NCBI GenBank assembly: GCA_002509745.1
Contig: DAWK01000096.1
Coordinates: 1-11,696 of the forward strand
Direction of reading: 5' to 3'
Source of the DNA: Methanobacteriaceae archaeon UBA349
GTDB lineage: Archaea; Methanobacteriota; Methanobacteria; Methanobacteriales; Methanobacteriaceae
DNA length: 11,696 nt
Part shown: one piece after another, positions 1-6,137 of the stretch
Layout: each line of letters begins with the position of its first letter
Numbering within the stretch: the first letter of the stretch is position 1
Notes under the pieces: generated by a model
Told to the model about the DNA's origin: nothing
The model's database searches: none
Seen by the model: the letters and a program-made list of their open reading frames with translations, nothing else
Position numbers and translations under genes: made by a program

Positions 1-636
1 CATATTATCCAGCATGATAATATCCGCGCCAGCCCTAGAAGCTAGAATCGCATCTTCCAAGGTTTCAACTTCAACTTCAATTTTTTTAGTAAAACTAACA
101 TTTTTTCGAACTATTTTAATGGCCTGATCAATATCCCCTACCATAGCCCGGTGATTGTCCTTTATCATGACACAATCATCCAATCTAAAACGATGTGGAT
201 CTCCCCCCCCAAATTTAACGGCGGATTTCTCAAAAAACTGAATACCCGGAGTTGTTTTTCTAGTTCCAGCAATAATAATATTTTTGTTAACTGCCGTTGC
301 TTTTGCAACCATTTTTGCAGTTAAGGTGGCAATTCCACTCATCCTCATCATTAAATTTAGTACCGTGCGCTCTACACTCAAAAGAACACGCGCATTTCCT
401 TCAATTAACATTATTACATCACCGGAATGTATTAAATTGCCATCTGACTTGTAGGTAGAATATTTTAACCCAAATTCATTAAAAATGGTTTCAGCAACAT
501 CAACCCCAGCAATTATTCCCCCCACTCGAGAAATAATTTCAGCACGAGCATCAAGTTCCGGACTAATAAGAGCATTAGTAGTAATATCTTCAAAGCCAAT
601 ATCTTCTTCTATCATATGCCTTAAGGCATTCTTCAT
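1..636 (-). CDS. nadC: Quinolinate phosphoribosyltransferase (decarboxylating), C-terminus cut off by window edge
   Basis: NadC converts quinolinate plus PRPP into nicotinate mononucleotide, CO2 and pyrophosphate, the step after NadA in de novo NAD synthesis. My reverse-strand translation gives 212 uninterrupted codons reaching base 1; family members are about 270-290 residues, so roughly 70 C-terminal residues lie outside. Visible family signatures are an N-terminal [10 protein letters not shown] (residues 11-20), [17 protein letters not shown] (88-104), the phosphate/quinolinate-binding stretch AGTRKTTPG (123-131), [12 protein letters not shown] (143-154), IKDNH (158-162) and the barrel segment [11 protein letters not shown] (186-196). 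A run of eight G at the GGG codons keeps frame. I chose the ATG at 634-636 because AGGTGAT (minus strand) ends 4 nt before it; the in-frame ATG at 640-642 overlaps that ribosome-binding site. The gene diverges from RNase Z and lies 4.4 kb from nadA, on the opposite strand. Confidence 0.96.
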   Translation of the reverse strand, partial: MKNALRHMIEEDIGFEDITTNALISPELDARAEIISRVGGIIAGVDVAETIFNEFGLKYSTYKSDGNLIHSGDVIMLIEGNARVLLSVERTVLNLMMRMSGIATLTAKMVAKATAVNKNIIIAGTRKTTPGIQFFEKSAVKFGGGDPHRFRLDDCVMIKDNHRAMVGDIDQAIKIVRKNVSFTKKIEVEVETLEDAILASRAGADIIMLDNM

Positions 637-959
637 GTGCATCACCTTGAATTATATTAATAATTAATATACAAATAAGATAAATAAAATTATTATAAAA
701 GAATTTTTTAGAATTTTATAAATATAATAAATCAATTACAAAACGATTATAATAACTAGATATATTATTTACTAAATAATAAGTTTAATAAGTCTAATAT
801 TTTCAAAGTCATTACAAGTTAATGATAATTTTATTAAATCTAATATTTTTATGTTTTGAAAAATATTATGTTTAAAAAAAAAAGATTTCAATAGTTTAAA
901 GGACGATTGAAATAAATTGAAATAAATAATTTTGATAATTTTAATAATCAGTGATACAA
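637..959. other. AT-rich divergent intergenic spacer between nadC and RNase Z
   Basis: About 320 bp, almost entirely A and T, separates two divergent genes and so must hold both promoters. I see no open reading frame worth calling and no RNA gene. Candidate TATA-like stretches exist on both strands (around 705-735 for nadC, around 858-872 for RNase Z), but in DNA this AT-rich they cannot be told from background. The only notable structure is a set of ATTGAAAT octamers near 885-923, listed separately, and an 11-base direct repeat TCTAATATTTT at 793-803 and 839-849. Confidence 0.7.
885..923. repeat. Triple ATTGAAAT octamer (one inverted, two tandem) upstream of RNase Z
   Basis: ATTTCAAT at 885-892 is the exact reverse complement of ATTGAAAT at 906-913, which recurs at 916-923 (tandem period 10 bp, ATTGAAATAA twice). 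The cluster ends 36 bp before the RNase Z start codon. A 10-bp period puts the tandem copies on the same helix face, as expected of a protein-binding site. AT-rich chance is a real alternative. Confidence 0.5.
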
Positions 960-1868
960 ATGGAAATCATCTTTTTGGGCACATCATCAGCAATACCAAC
1001 TAAACATCGAAATCATGCTTCTATAGCCCTAAAAGCATTTGGTGAAATTTTATTATTTGACTGTGGTGAGGGAACACAGCGCCAAATGGCCCATCTCAAA
1101 TTAAGTCCTATGAAAATAAAAAAAATATTTATCAGTCATTTACACGGCGATCACATCTTAGGGCTTCCAGGAATTATTCAATCAATGGGATTTAGAGGTA
1201 GAACAGAATCCCTGGATATTTATGGGCCTCCAGGAATTCAAAATATAAAAGAAGCGATAATGAACTTTGGTTATTTCTCCCTGAACTTTGAAATAACGTT
1301 TAATGAAGTGGAAGATGGAATTGTAATAGACCATCCAGAATATAAAATTGAATGCATTCAAACTCAACATAATGTCCCTAATTTTTCTTATTCCATTATT
1401 GAAAAAAAGAAGCCTAAATTTTTAAAAGATAAAGCTATTGAGCTAGGAATAGAACCCGGCCCCGATTTTAGCAAATTACATGGTGGAATTCCAGTGAAAA
1501 TAGGAAATAAAACCATTAATCCTGAGCAAGTGCTTGGAAAAAGTAGAAGTGGTATTAAAGTTGTATATTCTGGAGATACAAGGCCCTGTGATGCTTTAGT
1601 TGAGCTTGCCAAAGGTGCAGATATTTTAATCCATGAATCCACATTTGGTGATGAAGATCAAAACAAAGCTATTGAAAACTGGCATTCTACCGCCAAAGAA
1701 GCCGCTGAAGTAGCTAAAAAAGCTGAAGTAAAAAAATTAATTTTAACCCATATAAGTACCAGATATAAACAATCCAATCATCTTAAAAAATCTGCTCAAA
1801 AAATATTTGAAAATACAGTCATATCCAAAGATTTTATGGTATTAAAGGTGAACTCCCATGGAAATTAA
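960..1868 (+). CDS. rnz: Ribonuclease Z (tRNA 3'-end processing endonuclease)
   Basis: A metallo-beta-lactamase-fold endonuclease that cuts pre-tRNAs after the discriminator base so that CCA can be added. From the ATG at 960 it is 302 residues, close to the roughly 307 of the short bacterial/archaeal form. Zinc ligands match in order and spacing: HLHGDH (His60, His62, Asp64, His65), His137 in TQHNVP, Asp206 in YSGDTRP and His264 in LTHIST, plus His242 in the HST motif. The Gly/Pro-containing segment EPGPDF (near residues 156-161) sits where the tRNA-binding flexible arm is expected. A GTG at 951 is in frame, but GTGAT there pairs with the 16S rRNA tail and sits 4 nt before the ATG, so I read it as the ribosome-binding site. 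It is first of three overlapping genes; its last 11 bases overlap the MscS gene. Confidence 0.96.
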   Translation: MEIIFLGTSSAIPTKHRNHASIALKAFGEILLFDCGEGTQRQMAHLKLSPMKIKKIFISHLHGDHILGLPGIIQSMGFRGRTESLDIYGPPGIQNIKEAIMNFGYFSLNFEITFNEVEDGIVIDHPEYKIECIQTQHNVPNFSYSIIEKKKPKFLKDKAIELGIEPGPDFSKLHGGIPVKIGNKTINPEQVLGKSRSGIKVVYSGDTRPCDALVELAKGADILIHESTFGDEDQNKAIENWHSTAKEAAEVAKKAEVKKLILTHISTRYKQSNHLKKSAQKIFENTVISKDFMVLKVNSHGN

Positions 1869-2598
1869 TCCTTACCTTAAAGATATAGTTATGATTCTCT
1901 TTACAATCATAGCCACGATTATAATAACTAAATGGGTAACTTACTTCCTTAAAAAAACATTCCAAAGATGGGATATTGATATTACTGTAATTCAAGTTCT
2001 TCAAGAAATTATAAACTACAGTATTTACGTCATTGCCATTAGTTTAATATTAAAAGAGCTGGGAATAGATATTACTGGCATTGCTGTCAGTTTAGGGATA
2101 GTTGGTGTGGCCGTTGGGTTTGCTTCCAGAGACATAATTGCCAATTTCATATCAGGAATGTTTATACTGGCAGATAAGAGTTTTAAAGTAGGAGATACAA
2201 TTGCCGTTTCCAATCAAAAGGGAAAGGTTACCAAAGTGGGTTTTAGAGTGACCACCATAACTACTCCAGATAACAGTGTGATTACCATACCTAATTCAGC
2301 TTTTTCAACCAGTCCATACTCCAATTATACATATATGGATCGGAGAAGAGTCGATTTAGGAATTACAATCCCCTACAAATTTGATTTAGAAGAATTAACT
2401 ATTGATATTGAAAAAATCCTGGAAGAATTTGATTGGGTGAATAAGAGTCCTAAACCCAAAGTAATGTTATTAGAACTTTCAGATGTGGGTGTTAAAGCAA
2501 AAATTACTGCATGGACATCTAATCCAAAACAAATGACCCATTACAGATCATTAATGGCTGAAGAGCTCAAAAAAATTTTGGTTAGGGAAAATGAATAA
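1858..2598 (+). CDS. Small-conductance mechanosensitive ion channel, MscS family
   Basis: An inner-membrane tension-gated channel of minimal MscS size (246 residues) that would release solutes on hypo-osmotic shock. Hydrophobic segments lie near residues 10-31, 49-68 and 72-100. The last is the pore helix, recognisable by alternating Gly/Ala (GIVGVAVGFASRD, 80-92) followed by NFISGMFI (96-103). Next come the beta domain, with VGDTIAV (111-117) and a TTPDNSVITIPNS stretch (125-137), and an alpha/beta cytoplasmic C-terminus. The start overlaps the RNase Z stop by 11 bases. A ribosome-binding site AGGTGA at 1846-1851 lies inside the RNase Z reading frame, so the two are probably co-transcribed and may be translationally coupled. 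The end overlaps the sortase start by 8 bases. The osmotic role is inferred from the family. Confidence 0.95.
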   Translation: MEINPYLKDIVMILFTIIATIIITKWVTYFLKKTFQRWDIDITVIQVLQEIINYSIYVIAISLILKELGIDITGIAVSLGIVGVAVGFASRDIIANFISGMFILADKSFKVGDTIAVSNQKGKVTKVGFRVTTITTPDNSVITIPNSAFSTSPYSNYTYMDRRRVDLGITIPYKFDLEELTIDIEKILEEFDWVNKSPKPKVMLLELSDVGVKAKITAWTSNPKQMTHYRSLMAEELKKILVRENE

Positions 2599-3190
2599 AT
2601 ATAAAACTTATTCTGTAGCTATAATTGCTGTTTGTATTGTTATTTCTTCAGGTATTGGAATAATTGGATATTATGAATTTCAGAAAATGAAAGATTCCCA
2701 GGCCGCTTTAGAGCATTATAAAACCGCGCCTAAAAACCTTCTAGATCCAGATACTAGTTCTACAAACAGTGTTTATGCCTCCAATACAGCCAAATTAATT
2801 ATTCCTAAAATAGGCCTAAATTGTTGGATTCGTTCTGATACTGTAAATGCATATAACTCGGTTTATCATTATAGTGAAAGTGTTTCCCCTGGAAAACCTG
2901 GCCAATGTGGACTATTAGGACATAGAACTACATATTCTGGTCCATTTAAAAAATTAGGGACTTTAAAAGTAGGAGATCAAGTTATAATAGAAGATCTGAT
3001 TCTTTCAAAAAAATACATATATAAAGTAAGTTCCAATGGAAAGGATATTCGATGGGATTATAAAACAAACCCTATAAAATTCGCCCAAAGTGGAGAAGCC
3101 CGTTTAATGTTAATTACTTGTTATCCTCCAGGAAAAAAGAGTGCGGCATGGATTACGCATTGCAAACTTGTTTCAACCGAAAATATCTAA
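2591..3190 (+). CDS. Membrane-anchored sortase (class D/E-like cysteine transpeptidase)
   Basis: Sortases cleave a C-terminal sorting signal on exported proteins and join the protein to the cell envelope or to another subunit. This 199-residue protein has one N-terminal membrane segment (about residues 8-28) and a linker, then a sortase fold opening with KLIIPKIGLN (68-77). It carries the catalytic His in LLGHRTTYSGPF (His111) and the catalytic Cys in LITCYPPG (Cys167). The third catalytic residue, an arginine normally in the strand after the Cys, is not seen: CYPPGKKSAAWITHCKL has lysines at 172-173 and Ala176 just before the aromatic residue where Arg is expected. The start ATG overlaps the stop of the channel gene by 8 bases, making this the last gene of the run. 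No candidate substrate or sorting signal lies in the window. Family call is strong; the class is less sure. Confidence 0.9.
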   Translation: MNKYKTYSVAIIAVCIVISSGIGIIGYYEFQKMKDSQAALEHYKTAPKNLLDPDTSSTNSVYASNTAKLIIPKIGLNCWIRSDTVNAYNSVYHYSESVSPGKPGQCGLLGHRTTYSGPFKKLGTLKVGDQVIIEDLILSKKYIYKVSSNGKDIRWDYKTNPIKFAQSGEARLMLITCYPPGKKSAAWITHCKLVSTENI

Positions 3191-3197
3191 GTAAAAT

Positions 3198-3213
3198 TTC
3201 TATTTTTTATTTA
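3198..3213 (+). terminator. T-rich tract after the sortase gene
   Basis: TTTCTATTTTTTATTT, including six consecutive T, begins 7 bases after the sortase stop with no clear stem before it. This is the form of a simple archaeal intrinsic terminator and probably closes the RNase Z-MscS-sortase transcript. Confidence 0.45.
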
Positions 3214-3282
3214 AATTAATCTTTTATTACAATTTTGGTATTAACAATAACATAATCTATAATATTATAAAAATTTATAGCC

Positions 3283-3297
3283 AAGGATATATATTTA
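3283..3297 (+). promoter_or_regulatory. Possible BRE/TATA element of the Roadblock protein gene
   Basis: CAAGGATATATATTT combines a purine-rich BRE-like segment with a TATATATT core. Transcription would begin near 3320, leaving a leader of about 100 bases. A second AT-rich candidate nearer the gene (about 3374-3390) cannot be excluded. Confidence 0.3.
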
Positions 3298-3418
3298 TTA
3301 TACTATAAGTTAAGAGAATAAATATAGTAATTAATGTTAGGAATTAGCTAGTATTAAATAAAGATTATATTAAAATTATTATAAATATTATAAAGGATTA
3401 TTTAGGGCAGGTATCCCC

Positions 3419-4654
3419 ATGAAAGATTCCGAACTCAAATCAAAGTTAGAAAAAGCCTTAGCTAGTGTAAATAGTATCACTGGAGTAGATGGGACATTAG
3501 TTGTAGACAATCAGGGAGAGATTTTATACAGCAACCTTTCATACAAGGATGTGGATCTTTTTGGATCTATGGCCAATATCATTAGCAGTTCCTCAGAAAA
3601 GCTACTCGATTTAAGTAAAGAAGGTCAAATTGAAAGAGTTCTTGTTGAATCTGTTAGAGGAAAAGCACTTTTTTTAAGCCTCAGAAAAGCTCATTTAGTA
3701 GTTTTAACGAATATTAAAGCAAATATTGGGATGGTTATTCTTTCTTCTAAAAAATCAGCTAATTTAATAAAAGAAATGAAAGAAATAAGGGACATATCCG
3801 ATTATGTAGAAATTGAGCCTATTCCAGAACCTGTTGCTGAGGTTAAAGTCGATTTAAAAGCAGAGTCCAAACCGTCTAAAGAATTAAAAGTAGAAGAAGA
3901 GATAACAGTTCCACCAGTTAAAGAAGTGGAACGAGAGATTATTGAAGCTAGCAATGAATCTAAAGTATCAAAAAGTCCTTCACAAGCTACAGCAGATTAT
4001 TTAAAAGATCAAACGGATACAGAAATATTATCCTCACAAAAATCTTTTGAATCATCTGAAGAAATTAAAAAACCTCCAGAAATAGATGTTGTTAAAAAAT
4101 TAGATATTAAAGGCCCATCTAAAGAATCAGAGGATTTGAAACCTCAAAAAATGGAAATACCAGTTATAAGACCACCATTATCATTCCCCCCACTGCCTGA
4201 AAGCGTTTCTGTTCCTGAAAATCTAGAAGAAAAGTCCAGATTAATTACGGATATTTATGAATCCGTACTTCTGGCCATGTCCATTGGGGCCAGCAAAATT
4301 ATGGGAACTGCACCAGCCAGAGGAATGCTTAAAAATTCAATTCCCTATGATGATTGTCCTGAATTATTAGATGGTGTGGATGTGAGAAGTAATTCGGCAC
4401 TACAGTTCGATATAATCCGGAAAAACCTCGAAAAATTCCCATTAGAAGAGCGAAGTGAAAAAACAATTGATGATTTCACCATTATAATATCTTCCATTAC
4501 CGACAAATACGGCAGAGTAATGGGATATGATGCATTTAGGGGAATGATTAGGCAAGAATTCAAAAAGATATATGATTCTTTTGGCCCCGCTATGGAAGAG
4601 CTGGGAATAAAAGAAAAAATACATCCAGAGCTTAGAAAACTTTTAGTTTCTTAA
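3419..4654 (+). CDS. Roadblock/LC7-like protein with long charged linker and unrecognised C-terminal domain
   Basis: A 411-residue soluble protein in three parts. Residues 1 to about 120 resemble a Roadblock/LC7 domain: a helix (DSELKSKLEKALASV), TGVDGTLVVDNQGEILYS, a second helix (FGSMANIISSSSEKLL), then VLVESVRGKALFLSL and LVVLTNIKANIGMVI strands and a terminal helix. Such domains dimerise and often act with small GTPases. Residues about 121-265 are low-complexity, rich in Glu, Lys, Pro and Ser, and are likely disordered. Residues about 270-411 look folded and conserved-like (MGTAPARGMLKNSIPYDDC, RSNSALQFDIIRKNLEKFP, FTIIISSITDKYGRVMGYD), but I do not recognise the family. No membrane segment or signal peptide is seen. 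A weak ribosome-binding site CAGGT lies at 3409-3413. The gene appears monocistronic, with its own T-tract terminator. The partner and role are unknown. Confidence 0.8.
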   Translation: MKDSELKSKLEKALASVNSITGVDGTLVVDNQGEILYSNLSYKDVDLFGSMANIISSSSEKLLDLSKEGQIERVLVESVRGKALFLSLRKAHLVVLTNIKANIGMVILSSKKSANLIKEMKEIRDISDYVEIEPIPEPVAEVKVDLKAESKPSKELKVEEEITVPPVKEVEREIIEASNESKVSKSPSQATADYLKDQTDTEILSSQKSFESSEEIKKPPEIDVVKKLDIKGPSKESEDLKPQKMEIPVIRPPLSFPPLPESVSVPENLEEKSRLITDIYESVLLAMSIGASKIMGTAPARGMLKNSIPYDDCPELLDGVDVRSNSALQFDIIRKNLEKFPLEERSEKTIDDFTIIISSITDKYGRVMGYDAFRGMIRQEFKKIYDSFGPAMEELGIKEKIHPELRKLLVS

Positions 4655-4708
4655 ATATCTCTAAAAATATAAAAAAATAAGAAATAAAAAAGTAAAAAAA
4701 TAATTTCA

Positions 4709-4717
4709 TTTTTTTTT
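4709..4717 (+). terminator. T9 terminator after the Roadblock protein gene
   Basis: Nine consecutive T lie 54 bases after the stop codon and follow an A-rich stretch. This fits archaeal T-tract termination and separates the gene from nadA. Confidence 0.55.
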
Positions 4718-4814
4718 ATATATGTTTAATAATTCTTTAAATTAAAATTATTATAATATTTTTATTTTACTTTTAATTTAATCTATTAATCTAATTTAGC
4801 CAAATAAAAAAACT

Positions 4815-4830
4815 TGAAAGATTTTTATAT
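4815..4830 (+). promoter_or_regulatory. Well-formed archaeal BRE/TATA sequence far upstream of nadA
   Basis: TGAAAGATTTTTATAT has a purine-rich BRE-like segment (GAAAG) followed by a TTTTTATAT core. Transcription would start near 4855, about 220 bases before nadA and about 80 before the short ORF at 4937. It may be a distal nadA promoter or belong to a small transcript; neither is shown. Confidence 0.35.
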
Positions 4831-4917
4831 GTGTTCTAGCCTAATTATAATAAAATCATTATTTAATCTATATTAATATAAATTAAAATTATTAATGACC
4901 TAATACTATTATAAATC

Positions 4918-4934
4918 AATAATCCACGATTATT
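4918..4934. repeat. Inverted repeat AATAATC-CAC-GATTATT upstream of nadA
   Basis: A perfect 7-bp inverted repeat with a 3-base centre, two bases before the ATG of the short ORF at 4937 and about 57 bp before the proximal TATA-like box. The 17-bp dyad is the size of a dimeric regulator's operator, but its AT content makes chance plausible. Confidence 0.5.
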
Positions 4935-4936
4935 AA

Positions 4937-5005
4937 ATGATTTTAGATGAAGATCTTGACAATTTTATTGATATCGTGAATAATATAGGAATATATAAAT
5001 CTTAA
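4937..5005 (+). pseudogene. 22-codon ORF resembling a fragment of a ribbon-helix-helix regulator
   Basis: ATG at 4937 opens 22 sense codons ending TAA at 5003-5005. The product contains LDNFIDIVNNIGIYKS, which reads like the first helix and turn of CopG/NikR-type ribbon-helix-helix proteins, where a pattern such as IDxIVxxGxYKSRSE is common. The following SRSExIR helix is absent in every frame I checked. An in-frame TAA stands directly before the ATG, so no preceding beta-strand is encoded, and no ribosome-binding site is visible. It may be a gene relic, a short leader peptide or coincidence. Confidence 0.3.
4991..5000 (+). promoter_or_regulatory. Probable proximal nadA TATA box
   Basis: ATATATAAAT preceded by AGGA resembles an archaeal BRE/TATA pair. 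Initiation about 25 bases downstream would be near 5020-5025, giving a leader of about 50 bases before nadA. The TTAATACT octamers at 5002-5009 and 5032-5039 would bracket the start site, a typical place for repressor sites. Confidence 0.4.
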
Positions 5006-5075
5006 TACTCTGTTAATTTATCTTCAACTCATTAATACTGAGCTTATTATCTTTCAAATCGTATAAGGCGATAAA

Positions 5076-5993
5076 ATGATTAATCAACTACAGAAAGAGA
5101 TTATAAAACTTAAAAAAGAAAAAAACGCAATCATATTATCCCACAATTACCAACCCGGAGAAATACAAGAAATTGCTGATTTTATTGGTGATTCCCTGGA
5201 ACTTTGTATAAAGGCCTCCAAAATAAAAGATAAAGACCTTGTGGTTTTCTGTGGAGTAGATTTTATGGCGGAAACGGCATTTATTCTGAACCCAGATAAA
5301 AAAATTGTGATACCTGATGCAGATGCAGAATGTCCCATGGCCCATATGCTCCCTGCAGAAGAAGTTAAGAAAGCTAAAAAAGTTTATCCAGATGCTGCAG
5401 TTGTTCTCTATGTCAATACACTAGCAGAAGCTAAAGCTGAGGCCGATGTTCTTTGTACCTCTGCCAATGCACTTAAAGTAGTGGAAAGTCTAAAAGAAGA
5501 CACCATTTTATTTGGACCTGATAGAAATCTGGCATGGTTTGTATCTCAGCATACGGATAAAGAAATAATCCCCATACCCGAAAAGGGACATTGCTACGTC
5601 CACAAAATGTTCAATCCAGCCGATATTTTAATCATGAAGGAAAAATATCCTGATGCTGAAGTTCTGGTGCATCCAGAGTGCGATCCTGAAGTTCAAGAAG
5701 TTGGAGACCATGTTTTAAGTACCGGTGGGATGTTAAAACAGGTTCAAGAATCTTCTAAGGACACATTTATAATCGGGACTGAAGTAGATATGAGTACCCG
5801 AATCAAAAGAGAAAATCCGAAAAAGAACCCAATACCTGCTTTTGACGAGGCCATTTGTGAAAATATGAAACTTCATAGCCTGGAAAAAGTAAAAAATTCT
5901 CTTTTAAATGAAGAATTTATAGTTAGTGTTCCGGAAGATATTGCTTCTAAGGCCTTGAAGGCTGTGGAAAAAATGTTAGAACTCTCTGGATAA
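5076..5993 (+). CDS. nadA: Quinolinate synthase (4Fe-4S)
   Basis: NadA condenses iminoaspartate with dihydroxyacetone phosphate to give quinolinate, the substrate of NadC. The 305-residue length is typical of the archaeal form. Family motifs are LSHNYQ (21-26, with the substrate-binding His and Tyr), GDSLEL (38-43), ECPMAH (85-90), LYVNT (111-115), CTSANA (127-132), GHCYVHKMF (171-179), VHPECDPEV (198-206), GTEVDM (234-239) and CENMKLHSLEK (261-271). The three cluster ligands are Cys86, Cys173 and Cys261, spaced 87 and 88 apart as in characterised enzymes. AAGGCGAT at 5064-5071 is the ribosome-binding site for the ATG. The gene stands alone, with a structured upstream region and a hairpin after its stop. 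The iminoaspartate-producing enzyme is not in the window. Confidence 0.97.
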   Translation: MINQLQKEIIKLKKEKNAIILSHNYQPGEIQEIADFIGDSLELCIKASKIKDKDLVVFCGVDFMAETAFILNPDKKIVIPDADAECPMAHMLPAEEVKKAKKVYPDAAVVLYVNTLAEAKAEADVLCTSANALKVVESLKEDTILFGPDRNLAWFVSQHTDKEIIPIPEKGHCYVHKMFNPADILIMKEKYPDAEVLVHPECDPEVQEVGDHVLSTGGMLKQVQESSKDTFIIGTEVDMSTRIKRENPKKNPIPAFDEAICENMKLHSLEKVKNSLLNEEFIVSVPEDIASKALKAVEKMLELSG

Positions 5994-6014
5994 TAGGGAA
6001 TTTAATTAATTATG

Positions 6015-6049
6015 TAAGAATAATTAAATAATTTCTTTAATTATTCTTA
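6015..6049. terminator. Strong hairpin with 14-bp perfect stem between converging genes
   Basis: TAAGAATAATTAAA (6015-6028) and TTTAATTATTCTTA (6036-6049) are exact reverse complements around a 7-base loop. The hairpin begins 21 bases after the nadA stop and 89 bases beyond the end of the converging gene, so it could act on either transcript. A third partial arm, ATTCTTACAT (6064-6073), is the exact reverse complement of ATGTAAGAAT (6012-6021), so two alternative stems are possible. Confidence 0.6.
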
Positions 6050-6129
6050 AAATTTACCTAATAATTCTTACATTAATAATTTATTTTTATCATTATATTA
6101 AATTAATATGAAATTAGCATACTATTAAG

Positions 6130-6137
6130 AAAAAAAA
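6130..6137 (-). terminator. T8 tract directly after the metallohydrolase stop
   Basis: On the minus strand eight T follow the TAA stop at 6138-6140 without a gap. This simple archaeal-style terminator sits against the end of the minus-strand gene. Confidence 0.5.

Larger units (their letters stand above)
4655..5075. other. Long nadA upstream region
   Basis: A 421-bp stretch without a full gene. In order it holds the T9 terminator (4709-4717), a promoter-like BRE/TATA sequence (4815-4830), a 7-bp-arm inverted repeat (4918-4934), a 22-codon ORF (4937-5005) and a second TATA-like box (4991-5000). An octamer TTAATACT occurs twice exactly 30 bp apart (5002-5009 and 5032-5039), flanking the likely transcription start. 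DNA between 4937 and 4975 is noticeably less AT-rich than its surroundings, which is why I examined it for coding remnants. Confidence 0.65.

Noticed and set aside
203..210. Run of eight identical bases in nadC as a frameshift
   Set aside because: The frame continues with correct QPRTase motifs on both sides (KFGGGDPHR then [11 protein letters not shown]).
485..667. A 60-codon plus-strand open frame across the start of nadC
   Set aside because: It is antisense to nadC, whose conserved motifs fix the minus strand as coding; its product is low-complexity Ser/Ile with no ribosome site.
951..959. GTG at 951 as the RNase Z start
   Set aside because: GTGAT at this place is a better ribosome-binding site for the ATG at 960, and the family begins directly with the MEIIFLGTSSA-type strand.
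637..959. Replication origin or CRISPR leader in the AT-rich spacer
   Set aside because: No ORB-like repeats, no Cdc6 gene nearby, no regularly spaced repeats; the AT-richness matches other spacers in the window.
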